From CAVUQH01 sp963774445 (lineage in GTDB: Bacteria; Myxococcota_A; Polyangia; Haliangiales; Haliangiaceae), in the NCBI GenBank assembly GCA_963774445.1, contig CAVZFC010000029.1:725647-789646 (forward strand): 64,000 nt of DNA, read 5' to 3'. Positions within the stretch are counted from its first letter, which is position 1. Each line of letters starts with the position of its first letter. Both the position numbers and the translations under genes were made by a program. Below the pieces are notes generated by a model. That model was not told where the DNA came from. It saw only the letters and a program-made list of their open reading frames with translations, and did no database searches. This document shows positions 48,610-56,870 of the stretch, one piece after another.

Positions 48610-50029
48610 GGACCTCCGCCAAGGCTTCGACGACCCGATTGCGTCCGGCGCTCTTGGCCAGGTAGAGGCCGCTGTCAGCCCGGGCCACGAGTGCCGCGAC
48701 GTCGGTCTGCCCGGTCGCGGCCATCGCCAACCCACCCGAAATCGTGACCTTCAGCTGCTCGCCCTCGAACTCGATGACGAGCTCGGCGATCGCGCGTCGG
48801 AGCTTCTCCGCCGCGATACGCGCGCCCTCGTGGTTGGTCGCCGGCAGAGCGACGACGAACTCCTCGCCACCCCATCGCGCCACCACGTCGCTATCGCGCA
48901 GCTGGCCGCGCAGCGCCGTTGCCACCCGGTGCAGCACCAGGTCGCCCGCCGCGTGCCCATACCGGTCGTTGATCCCCTTGAAGTGATCCAGGTCCATCAA
49001 CAACAGGGCGATCGGGTTGCCGGTCCGCGTCGCCAGCTTGAGTTGCTCGCGAATGCGCTGCTCGCCGTGGGCTCGGGTGCACAAGCGCGTCAACCCGTTG
49101 ACCGTCGCACGCTCGTATAGGAGGATGTTCTCGAGCGATTGAATCACCTGGCGCGCGAAGATTCGGCACGGTTCGATCGCGTCTTCAGGAAGCTCCTTGG
49201 CCTCGACGAGCATGCAGCCGCGATCTCCATTTCGCGTCTCGAGCGGAATGATGATGTACTGGTGCTGGTACGAATGCGGCAACCGGGCCGCCACCCCGTG
49301 GCGGATCGCCGCGGCCACCTCCGCCGGCAGGTCCGCGAGGGTCTGCGCCGCCGCGTACGGCCCCTCGGCCGCACGCACGGAGACTTCGTGCTCGGTCTGA
49401 TCGCCGAAGACGAACAGGCCGCTGTTGACCGTCGCCACCAACCCGCCCCCGGCGCGGAGCAGCCCGATTACGTGCTCGAGGGCGGCACGCAACAGCGAGT
49501 CGGGGTCCTGGAGCTTCATGATCTCGGGGGCTGAATCGACGATGTGACGAAGGTAGGCATGCTGCGCCTGGAGCCGCCGCAGGACGCGGTAGTGCTTCAG
49601 CGCCGCATCCGCCAGCACCATCAGGCGTGCCGGGCCATCGCTCTTGTCGTGGTAACCCTGGATGTCGAGCTCGGCCAGCAGCGTTCGTGCGGGTTGCTCG
49701 GACGCATACCCGGTGACGAGCAAGACCTGCGTCATCGACTCGAACTCACGCATGCGCTCGACAACGCCGGCCCCGGTGCCCTGAGCCAGGTAGTAGTCGA
49801 GCAGGAGCAGGTGGGGAGCAAACTCTCGAACCAGCTCCACGGCGCCGTCTTCATCCTCGGCCGAGCGCACCTCGTGGCCCTCTCGTTCGAACAGCGAGAC
49901 CAGGCTGGCGCGCAGGTCGGGGTCGTCCTCGACTACGGCGACGCGGTGTCGCGGTACGTTGAGGCTCTTGCGCAAACGGGTCATGCACCTGGGCGACTCG
50001 ACCACTCCGCCGACTGCTTGAACCCGGCG
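47237..50029. repeat. Tandem duplication, unit B (RR-GGDEF + kinase)
   Basis: Second copy of the unit at 44406-47196, in direct orientation and separated from it by about 40 bases. Start and stop codons of the REC-GGDEF genes are offset by exactly 2832 bases between copies, and the kinase 3' ends by 2838. Confidence 0.85.
48581..49984 (-). CDS. REC-GGDEF response regulator (diguanylate cyclase), copy B
   Basis: 467 aa, same length and layout as copy A: REC with Asp63, GAF-like middle, GGEEF active site (372-376) and RDSD inhibitory site. Differences are few and clustered: residues 8-15, the GAF region (TEHEVSV, AQTLADL, LPHSYQHQ) and VNGLTRL in place of VDGLTRL at the start of the GGDEF domain. 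That Asp is usually conserved (DxLT), so its change to Asn could lower activity. It is the first gene of the four-gene cluster; the start at 49984 matches copy A. Confidence 0.94.
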   Translation of the reverse strand: MTRLRKSLNVPRHRVAVVEDDPDLRASLVSLFEREGHEVRSAEDEDGAVELVREFAPHLLLLDYYLAQGTGAGVVERMREFESMTQVLLVTGYASEQPARTLLAELDIQGYHDKSDGPARLMVLADAALKHYRVLRRLQAQHAYLRHIVDSAPEIMKLQDPDSLLRAALEHVIGLLRAGGGLVATVNSGLFVFGDQTEHEVSVRAAEGPYAAAQTLADLPAEVAAAIRHGVAARLPHSYQHQYIIIPLETRNGDRGCMLVEAKELPEDAIEPCRIFARQVIQSLENILLYERATVNGLTRLCTRAHGEQRIREQLKLATRTGNPIALLLMDLDHFKGINDRYGHAAGDLVLHRVATALRGQLRDSDVVARWGGEEFVVALPATNHEGARIAAEKLRRAIAELVIEFEGEQLKVTISGGLAMAATGQTDVAALVARADSGLYLAKSAGRNRVVEALAEVHEQTDSIAG

Positions 50030-50176
50030 ACCGCTCCCGGCCGCGATTAGCGGCGGAACCCGGCATCGGCGCGTTGCTGGTTCCGCTCGCGGATTCGCCA
50101 GGTTACGCATCGCGCCGGATCCGAACTCAAGGTCTTCCCCCGTCGGGGGACTGGCCACTACCCAACATGCGCGCGC

Positions 50177-50362
50177 TCATCCCGGTGGCGCCGACCAGCG
50201 CCAGAAGTGGTCACTGCGGTAGCGCGTGCCATCGCCGTGGCGAAAGAGCAGCCGGCCGCCGTCGCGCTCGACCCGGAGCTGCCCGTCGTGCGGCCGCCGG
50301 TGGTGCGTCGAGCAGAGGAGGATCGATCGCCAGAGGTGCTGAGCTGCGATGTGCGCGCGCAT
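50177..50362 (-). pseudogene. Remnant of an HNH endonuclease (C-terminal fragment)
   Basis: About 62 codons resembling the end of DUF222/HNH nucleases: SRWADAARMR, then ILLCSTHHRRPHDG and a basic tail with RVERDGGRLLFRHGDG. The upstream Cys/His part of the HNH motif is missing, and the open frame continues into the 3' end of the neighbouring lipoprotein gene, so no intact gene remains. The rest of 49985-50402 contains only the duplicated flank and nothing else recognised. Confidence 0.5.
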
Positions 50363-50402
50363 CCGAGCCGCGTCGGCCCAGCGGGAGATCCGCGCGCGGG
50401 CG

Positions 50403-51584
50403 TCAGTTCACGACGACCGGGGCACAGGTCGAGACGCCAGCGCCGACGACGACCTTGCCGGTGTTGTCGAGCACGGTGGTCGTGGTGCCGCTGCCGCTCG
50501 GGTCGAGCTTCTCCACGTACGAGTGGTCGCTCAGCCCGAGGGCGTCGGTGGTCGTGATGAAGATGTAGAACTCACCACCCCACTGGGCAAAAGCCCAGCC
50601 CTTGATCTGAGCGGTCAGGGTCGGCAGGTTCCAGGTCATGCCGTTCGCCGCCGTGCCCTGGTTGATCTGCGCCACGTAGCTGGTGGTCATCCCGGGGTAG
50701 TAGCCATACAGATTGGCGTCGCCGGTGCCGGTGAGCTCCGGGCTGAACTCGGCGTTGCTGGGAAGGGCGCCGACGCTGGAGACCTGCATGGTCGTCGGGT
50801 CGATCTTGCCCAGGTTGCCGCCGCCGGTCTGCGAACCGGCCGCGCCGCCAGCGATGTACAGGGTCTCGTCGGTGGAGCCGGCGGAGTTGGAGACGAAGCC
50901 CATGCCGAACAGCTCGAAGCCGCTCTGCCCCTTGGTGAACCCGGAGGCCTGGCAGCTGGCGTCGGTGGTGGAGACGTGGAAGATCTCGCCGGAGTCGTAG
51001 AGCACCCACGCAGTGGCGGTGCGGTCGACCGACATGGAGAACGGCGTCGCCGGCCCGCCGCTCGGGTCGAAGGCGGGGTACGGCGATCCCGCGGGGCAGT
51101 TGAGCTGGCCGATCAGATGGAACGGATCGCCGGGCAGGAGCTGCGGGTCGAAGCTGTAGAGGTTGTTATCGATGTCGACGACGTAGATCAGCTCGGCCCC
51201 CTGCGCGCAGCCATCGCTACCGCCGCAGACGCCGCCGCGGCACTGTTCGAACTCGCAGGTCTCGAGCAGCCCACCAACGGTGCCGTCCTGGTTGCAGGTG
51301 TGCACCTCGTCGCCGACGCAGGTCTTGGGGTTGCTCGGGCTGCACTCCGGGCAGCCGAGGTCCGTATCGCACACGGTCGAGCCCGTGCAGCTCTGGTCCT
51401 CGGTGAAGAAACCGTTCTGGCAGGTCTGGTGGCTCTGGCCCAGGCACCGAACCTGTCCCGGTTGGCACGGATCCGTGGTGACGCCACCGTCGGCACCCCC
51501 GCCGGCGGCCGAGGGGCCACACGCGATCGCGGCGAGGGGAGCGAGGATGGTCAGGCTAAGGACGGCACGGGTAAGGACGGTCAC
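50403..51584 (-). CDS. Lipoprotein with Cys-rich N-terminus and beta-propeller-like body
   Basis: 393 aa. The GTG start at 51584 is chosen because GGAGGAG (51589-51595) lies 4 bases upstream. Lipobox AIAC ends the signal. Residues about 40-120 are Cys-rich (CLGQSHQTCQNGFF, CSPSNPKTCVGDEVHTC). The rest has repeated strands (AELIYVVDIDNNLYSFD, TAWVLYDSGEIFHVST, ETLYIAGG, GEFYIFITTTD) like a WD/NHL-style propeller. Related proteins occur in myxobacteria; function unknown. Confidence 0.78.
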   Translation of the reverse strand: MTVLTRAVLSLTILAPLAAIACGPSAAGGGADGGVTTDPCQPGQVRCLGQSHQTCQNGFFTEDQSCTGSTVCDTDLGCPECSPSNPKTCVGDEVHTCNQDGTVGGLLETCEFEQCRGGVCGGSDGCAQGAELIYVVDIDNNLYSFDPQLLPGDPFHLIGQLNCPAGSPYPAFDPSGGPATPFSMSVDRTATAWVLYDSGEIFHVSTTDASCQASGFTKGQSGFELFGMGFVSNSAGSTDETLYIAGGAAGSQTGGGNLGKIDPTTMQVSSVGALPSNAEFSPELTGTGDANLYGYYPGMTTSYVAQINQGTAANGMTWNLPTLTAQIKGWAFAQWGGEFYIFITTTDALGLSDHSYVEKLDPSGSGTTTTVLDNTGKVVVGAGVSTCAPVVVN

Positions 51585-51828
51585 TATTCTCCTCCTACTC
51601 CGCGCATTCATCCATGGATAGCTGGAGCGGCACAAGTCCGAGCCAATAACAGCAACTGGACATCGACGCCTACATCTCCCGACAACGGGCCTCGGGTCAC
51701 GGCGCGGGGGCGATGTCCCCCGGCGGACGCTGGAATTGTCGCTCGCAGGCCACGGGGCCGGCGAAGGGGGCTCACCGGATCTTGCGGCGTTAGCGGTTGG
51801 TGCGGGATCTGCAGAAAAGGTTTGCGCG

Positions 51829-52267
51829 ATGACCGACCTGCTCGAGCTTATTTACGAGTACCGCCGGCTGCTGTCGCGACGCGATGCGCTGGGTGGGCAA
51901 TTGAACGACGCGGGGGAGCGGCGGCTCATGGGGCTCGAGCGACTGTTCGGGGCAGAACCGCACGCGCAGAGCCACGGCGTACGTCGCCGACACGCCCGGT
52001 GCGACATCCGGCTGCCGGCGACGATCAACGTCAACGGGCGCGTCGAGCCGGTGGACGTGGTCGACCTCGGTGGCGGCGGCCTGCGGGTGGAGCCGGCCCC
52101 GGTGCTGCAAGCAGGACAGCGGGCACAGCTCCGCATCGTCTCGCCCGACACCGGGCGGATGTACGTCTTCACGGTCGAGGCAAAGTGGGAAGTGCGGTCG
52201 TTCGACGCGGTCGACCATGGGCCTGCCGTTCGTCGGCGCGCCCCGCCAGATCATGCTTGCCGCCTGA
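51829..52267 (+). CDS. PilZ-domain protein, with a frameshift
   Basis: About 145 aa once one base is removed from the CC at 52210-52211. An N-terminal helical stretch (DLLELIYEYRRLLSRRD) precedes a PilZ domain: RRRHARCDI (RxxxR c-di-GMP motif) and DLGGGGLRV. The latter has Gly where DxSxxG normally has Ser, so binding may be weak. After VRSFDAVD the natural continuation MGLPFVGAPRQIM is in the next frame and ends at 52267. Two diguanylate cyclases are encoded within 2 kb. The 244 bases before the gene show nothing recognisable. Confidence 0.75.
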
Positions 52268-52292
52268 CGCTGGAGACAGCCGGGGCGGGATT

Positions 52293-52832
52293 TCACTCGG
52301 CCGTGCGCGGCAGCGAGACGACCAGGTCGTCTCCCGTTGACACCATGCCGGACTCGATGATGCGGCAGTTGACGCCGCGCAGGCGCAGGGCCCGGTGGTC
52401 CTTGTGGTTGACCCAGGCAAGGGCGCCCTCGCCGAAGCGCTCGCGGAAATTCTTGCAGCCGAGGTGTGGCTCGGCGGTCACTTCGAGCAGCGCCTCGCCC
52501 ATGCGCAAGCGCGCGCCGACGGGCACCGCCTCCTCCGACAGATCGAGGTCGACGAAGAAGTTGTCGCCGGCGGTATGCAGCGGCTGGTCGGGGGTGGCGC
52601 GGACCAGGCGCGCGACGTGGGCGCTCATGATCGTCACCTGGTAGAGCGGATCGCCGTCGTCCTTGTGCCAGCGATCGCCGACCAGGCCGAGCTCGGTTGA
52701 CAGCTCGCCGGTCTCGAGCACGTCGTGCACGCCGCGGGTTCGGCGCGCAACGATCAGGCGCACCTTGCCCTGCCCCCGCGGGGGAGGCGGCATGTCGGCC
52801 CACAGTCGCTCGAGCTCTTCGCGGGTTCGCAC
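52293..52832 (-). CDS. MOSC-domain protein
   Basis: 179 aa from the GTG at 52832. The MOSC core has GVHDVLETGELSTELGLVGDRW and QVTIMSAHVARLV, with the conserved Cys in EPHLGCKNFRERFG. MOSC proteins handle molybdenum cofactor or sulfur transfer. A longer frame starting at 52904 overlaps the Leu dehydrogenase gene by 62 bases and adds a Pro/Arg-rich tail unlike the family, so the shorter start is preferred. Confidence 0.87.
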   Translation of the reverse strand: MRTREELERLWADMPPPPRGQGKVRLIVARRTRGVHDVLETGELSTELGLVGDRWHKDDGDPLYQVTIMSAHVARLVRATPDQPLHTAGDNFFVDLDLSEEAVPVGARLRMGEALLEVTAEPHLGCKNFRERFGEGALAWVNHKDHRALRLRGVNCRIIESGMVSTGDDLVVSLPRTAE

Positions 52833-52842
52833 CCGGGAAGTA

Positions 52843-53877
52843 TCACCGGGAACCGGTGCGAGCGAAAGCCCGAGCTTCGGCCAGGGCCGCGGCCGGGCGT
52901 CCACTCTGGCGGGCTTCGACCAGCAGATCGTGGGCTACCTCACCGAGGCGGTCGATCAGGGCGGCCCGCGCGGGGTCTTCGAGCCCCATCACGGTGCGCC
53001 CGATGCCGTCGATCACGGCGCCCGCGGAGGCGACCACGTCGGGCACGAACAGGATGTCGCGCGCGGCCAGCGCCGTTTCGGCGCCGGGCGAGGCCAAGAC
53101 GTTGTTCGCGGCCCCACACACGGCCCAGGCGCGCAGGGACCGCGCCGCGGCGTCGTCGATCACGCCGCCGACGGCGCAGGGCGCGACGATGTCGACGTCG
53201 GCGCGGAGAATCGTATCGGCGCCGGCGACCTCGGCCCCCGACGACGCCGCCGCCGCGCGGGCCCGCTCCAGATTCAGATCGGCCACCAGCACCGACGCCC
53301 CGGCCGCGGTCAGGGCGTCGCAGGCCGCGGCGCCGATGGCACCGGCCCCCTGCACGGCAACCCGCAGCCCGGCCAGCCCGCGCCCGCGAATCCGGGCGCA
53401 CGCCTCGATGCAGCGCAGCAGCCCGCGGGCAACCGATGCCGCCAGCGACGCCTCGCCGGTGTGCACGAACCGGCAGGGCCCGGCCATGACCTCTAGGTCG
53501 GCGGCGGTGGTGCCCAGGTCGCCGGCGGTGCGGAACAGGCCGCCGAGGTCATCGACGTAGTCGCCCAGGCGGGCAAAGGCGCCCGCGCGGTCGAGCCCGG
53601 GATGATCCAGGACCACCATCTTGCCGCCGCCGGCGTCCAGGCCGCCCAGCGCGCATTTGATGGTCATCGCGCGGGCCAGGGCGGCGGCGTCGCGCACCGC
53701 CGCCTCGACCGACGGGTAGGCGCGGGTGCGAATGCCGCCGGCGGCCGGGCCGAGGGCGCTCGAGTCGATGACCAGCACGGCGCGCAGACCGGTCGCGCGG
53801 TCGGTGAACAGGAATCCGCGCTCGGCGCCCAGCTCTTCGAGAAGCTCGAACACGGCCGGAGTACAGCACGGCGGCAC
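52843..53877 (-). CDS. Leucine/Glu/Phe/Val dehydrogenase family enzyme
   Basis: 344 aa NAD-dependent amino-acid dehydrogenase. The substrate and catalytic lysines are in MTIKCALGGLDAGGGKMVV, GDLGTTAADLEVMAGPCRFV follows, and the Rossmann motif is VQGAGAIGAAACDAL. AVCGAANNVLAS marks the nucleotide-domain end. Length and motifs fit branched-chain (leucine/valine) dehydrogenases best. A GTG start at residue 9 (VFELLEELGAERGF) is an alternative closer to family N-termini. Confidence 0.9.
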   Translation of the reverse strand: MPPCCTPAVFELLEELGAERGFLFTDRATGLRAVLVIDSSALGPAAGGIRTRAYPSVEAAVRDAAALARAMTIKCALGGLDAGGGKMVVLDHPGLDRAGAFARLGDYVDDLGGLFRTAGDLGTTAADLEVMAGPCRFVHTGEASLAASVARGLLRCIEACARIRGRGLAGLRVAVQGAGAIGAAACDALTAAGASVLVADLNLERARAAAASSGAEVAGADTILRADVDIVAPCAVGGVIDDAAARSLRAWAVCGAANNVLASPGAETALAARDILFVPDVVASAGAVIDGIGRTVMGLEDPARAALIDRLGEVAHDLLVEARQSGRPAAALAEARAFARTGSR

Positions 53878-53921
53878 CGTGCGGTGCTACGGTCGGTACG
53901 CCGCTTGCTCTTGTTGCCATC

Positions 53922-54833
53922 GTGCTGTCGCCCTCGTCCCGATCCACCGCCGCGGCCCTCGCGATCTCCGCGGGTTGCGGCCTGCTCGCGCTCTTTGCTG
54001 TCGGTTGCTCCGACGTCGAAGAGCTCCACGATGTGGCCTACGACGACAGGTTCGGCGCGGCCACGACCATGGACGTCTACCTGCCCGGCGACGGTCTGGC
54101 CGACCGCCCGGCGGTGCTGCTGATCCACGGCGGCGGCTGGAGCAAGTTCTCCAAGCAGGCGTACATCAAGCAGGGCCAGCGGCTGGCCGGCGCCGGCTAC
54201 GTGGCGGCGTCGATCAACTACCGGCTCACACCGGCGGGCGAGTATCCCAAGCAGTTCCAGGACTGCATCTGCGCGCTGGCGTTCCTGCGCGCGCACGCCG
54301 GCGAGTGGGGGCTGGATCCGGATCGCGTCGCGGTGATGGGCTACTCGGCGGGCGGCCACCTGGCGTCGCTCCTCGGCGTCAACATCGCCGAGCCCGACTT
54401 CGCCCCCGACTGCGCGACGGGCGGCACGTTTGCTCCGGCGGCGGTGGTCAGCGGCGCCGGGCCACAAGACCTCGAGGATATGGCCTCGGCCGGCGCGGTG
54501 CAGGCACTGATCGGCGGCACGCTGGACGACTACCCCGACCGCTACCGCAAAGCGTCGCCGATCTTCCACGCCGCCGCCGACGCGCCGCCGTTCCTGTTCA
54601 TCCACGGCACCGGCGATCTGTTCGTGCCGATCGCGCACTCGCGGCGCATGCGCGACGCGCTGCGCGACCTGGGCGTCGACGCGCGGCTGCTCGAGCTGGC
54701 CGGCGGCGGTCACCTGCTCAACAGCGGAGCCGACCCGGGTCAGGTCGACGGCATGACCAGCGCCGACTCGCCCGAGGCGTGGGCAGCGACCATCGACTTC
54801 CTCGACCGCACGATCGGCAAGGGGAAATTCTAG
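53922..54833 (+). CDS. Alpha/beta-hydrolase (esterase) lipoprotein
   Basis: 303 aa from a GTG start. Lipobox FAVGC is at about residue 29. The hydrolase domain has the oxyanion motif HGGGW, NYRLTPAGEYP, nucleophile GYSAGG, and the acid/base region HGTGDLFVPI ... AGGGHLLN. It resembles hormone-sensitive-lipase-type carboxylesterases of the BD-FAE kind. Its stop overlaps the next GTG start (TAGTG). Substrate unknown. Confidence 0.88.
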   Translation: MLSPSSRSTAAALAISAGCGLLALFAVGCSDVEELHDVAYDDRFGAATTMDVYLPGDGLADRPAVLLIHGGGWSKFSKQAYIKQGQRLAGAGYVAASINYRLTPAGEYPKQFQDCICALAFLRAHAGEWGLDPDRVAVMGYSAGGHLASLLGVNIAEPDFAPDCATGGTFAPAAVVSGAGPQDLEDMASAGAVQALIGGTLDDYPDRYRKASPIFHAAADAPPFLFIHGTGDLFVPIAHSRRMRDALRDLGVDARLLELAGGGHLLNSGADPGQVDGMTSADSPEAWAATIDFLDRTIGKGKF

Positions 54834-55432
54834 TGCGCCGCGCAATCATCGGCGCCGTCGCCATGGTGCTGCTCGGCGCAGCACCCGCGGCCGCCGAGCC
54901 CGCGGCGATCGCGCCGCCGGCCAGTCTCACCGCCGCCGCGCCGCGCCGCGACCGCGCGCTGTCGATCGGCCTGCCCGGGCTGCAGGGCCTCGGCGGCGTC
55001 GCCGGCTACTACGAGCAGCTGCTCCCCGGCCGACGCTGGAGCCTGGTCACGGGCGGCGCCATCCGCGCGGGGGCGCGCGGCGACTTCTCGTCGATCACGC
55101 TGGCGGCTGGCGCAGAGGCCCGCTACTGGCTGCGCGGCACCGCCGTCTGGTGCGACGCCCCGCCGCGGTCGATGGTCGGCTGGTTCGCGGGCGGCCGGCT
55201 CGACCTGGCCTGGACGCACACCCACGACGACGTTGACGACCGGAGTCTGGGCAATAACCTGGGCGTGGCGGCGACCGGCACGTTTGGCTATCGGTTCCTC
55301 ATTCGCGGGCGGGTCGAGCTGACGCCGATGGTCGGCCTGGGGCTGACTCGCGAGACCGACCTCGGCGGCCGCCTGCCCGGCTTCACCCGCGGCACGGCGC
55401 GCATGGGGCTGACGCTGGGCTGGTTCTTCTAG
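54833..55432 (+). CDS. Outer-membrane beta-barrel-like secreted protein
   Basis: 199 aa, GTG start one base inside the esterase stop. A signal peptide ends GAAPAAAEP. The mature part has alternating strands (GGVAGYYEQLLPGRRWSLVTG, AGAEARYWL, SMVGWFAGGRLDLAW) and ends in the aromatic terminus LGWFF expected of barrel proteins. The family is not named with confidence. Coupling to the esterase suggests a shared exported function. Confidence 0.65.
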   Translation: MRRAIIGAVAMVLLGAAPAAAEPAAIAPPASLTAAAPRRDRALSIGLPGLQGLGGVAGYYEQLLPGRRWSLVTGGAIRAGARGDFSSITLAAGAEARYWLRGTAVWCDAPPRSMVGWFAGGRLDLAWTHTHDDVDDRSLGNNLGVAATGTFGYRFLIRGRVELTPMVGLGLTRETDLGGRLPGFTRGTARMGLTLGWFF

Positions 55433-55977
55433 CCGCCCGGCTTGCGGCGCCAGACCTGGGCTTCCCAGTCGATGTCGCCGTCGCGGCCGCGGCGCGCGAC
55501 CGACTCGGGCTCGAAGCGATCCTCGAACGCGGGGAAGAACGTGTCGCAGTCGAAGCGGGCGTGCACGCGGGTGACGTACAGCCGTTCGCATTCGCGCATG
55601 GCGATCGCCTGGGCGTAGAGGTTGCCGCCGCCAACGCAGAAGACCCGCTCGATCTCGCTCTGCCACGGCGGCTCGCCGAGGGTGTCGAGCGCGGCGCCGA
55701 TGCTGCTGGCGACGAGGACGCCGTCGGGGACCTCGTAGTCGGCGCGGCGGGTGAGCACGACGTTGAGCCGGCCGGCCAGCGGCTGGTAGCGCGGCGGGAT
55801 GGCCTCCCAGTTGACGCGGCCCATGAAGACGGCGTTGCGCTTGCCCTCGCTGGCGGTCCGCGTCAGGTTGACGAAGTAGGCCATCTCGCCGGGCAGCCGC
55901 CACGGCAGGTCTCCGCCGGCGCCAATCCCCAGCCCTTCGTCCACCGCCGCGACGACGTCGAACTGGCGCCGGCTCAT
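55429..55977 (-). CDS. folA: Dihydrofolate reductase
   Basis: 182 aa; reduces dihydrofolate with NADPH. Motifs: GIGAGGDLPWRLPGEMAYF with the catalytic acid Glu, VFMGRVNWEAIP (the usual MGRxTWxS is altered at two positions), LNVVLTRR, and VFCVGGGNLYAQAI. The start overlaps the thyA stop (ATGA), so dTMP synthesis and dihydrofolate recycling are coupled. The 3' end overlaps the convergent barrel gene by 4 bases. Confidence 0.95.
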   Translation of the reverse strand: MSRRQFDVVAAVDEGLGIGAGGDLPWRLPGEMAYFVNLTRTASEGKRNAVFMGRVNWEAIPPRYQPLAGRLNVVLTRRADYEVPDGVLVASSIGAALDTLGEPPWQSEIERVFCVGGGNLYAQAIAMRECERLYVTRVHARFDCDTFFPAFEDRFEPESVARRGRDGDIDWEAQVWRRKPGG

Positions 55978-56798
55978 ACCGCGACCTTGAACCTGATGAA
56001 CGGGTGGTGCTGGTACCCTTCCAGGGCCACGTCCTCGAAGCGAACCTCGTCGACCTGGTCCCGGGCGATGGTCACCCGCGGCAGCGGGTACGGCTCGCGG
56101 GTGAGCTGTTCTTTCAGCCCCTCGACGTGGTTGAGATAGATGTGCGCGTCGCCAAACGTGTGCACGAAATGCCGCGGCTCGAGCTGGCACTCCTTGGCCA
56201 CCATCATCAAGAGCAACGCGTAGCTGGCGATGTTGAACGGCACGCCCAGCGCGATGTCGGCCGACCGCTGGTAGAGCTGCAGATCGAGCTGCTTGCCGGC
56301 GACGTAGAACTGAAAGAAGGCGTGGCACGGCGGCAGTCGCATCTGCGGGAGGTCGGCCACGTTCCACGCGCTGACGATGATCCGCCGCGACAGCGGGTTG
56401 TTCCTGATCTGCTCGATAGCGCCCCGGATCTGATCGATCCCGGGCGTGCCCGCGGTGCCACCCCAGTGGCGCCACTGGTGACCGTAGATCGGCCCCAGGT
56501 CGCCGTTCTCGTCGGCCCAGGCGTTCCAGATCGGAGTGTGCTCGGCCAGGTCGTCGTGGATGTTGGTCGAGCCGCGGAGGAACCAGAGCAGCTCGCGCAC
56601 CACCGCGCTGAACAGGACCTTCTTGGTCGTGAGCAGCGGGAAGCCCTCACGCAGATCGTAGCGGACTTGCGCGCCAAACACCGACAGCGTGCCGGTGCCG
56701 GTGCGGTCGTCGCGGCGCTCGCCGTGCTCGAGGACGTGGCGTACCAGGTCGAGGTAGGGCTTCATGAGCCCCGCCGGTATACCACTCGAGTCGGACAA
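55974..56798 (-). CDS. thyA: Thymidylate synthase
   Basis: 274 aa; methylates dUMP with methylene-tetrahydrofolate. Catalytic Cys is in LPPCHAFFQFYV; RSADIALGVPFNIASYALL and DAHIYLNHVEGLKEQL are conserved nucleotide and folate regions; the start has DRTGTGTLSVFG. Normal length. An N-terminal extension of about 10 residues before the core is typical. First gene of the thyA-folA pair. Confidence 0.97.
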   Translation of the reverse strand: MSDSSGIPAGLMKPYLDLVRHVLEHGERRDDRTGTGTLSVFGAQVRYDLREGFPLLTTKKVLFSAVVRELLWFLRGSTNIHDDLAEHTPIWNAWADENGDLGPIYGHQWRHWGGTAGTPGIDQIRGAIEQIRNNPLSRRIIVSAWNVADLPQMRLPPCHAFFQFYVAGKQLDLQLYQRSADIALGVPFNIASYALLLMMVAKECQLEPRHFVHTFGDAHIYLNHVEGLKEQLTREPYPLPRVTIARDQVDEVRFEDVALEGYQHHPFIRFKVAV

Positions 56799-56870
56799 AA
56801 AGACGGCCCAGGGCCCCGGCTGCTGAAAGGGAATGTCGCCGGAGCCCTGGCCGCCCGAGGGGTTAGGTCA

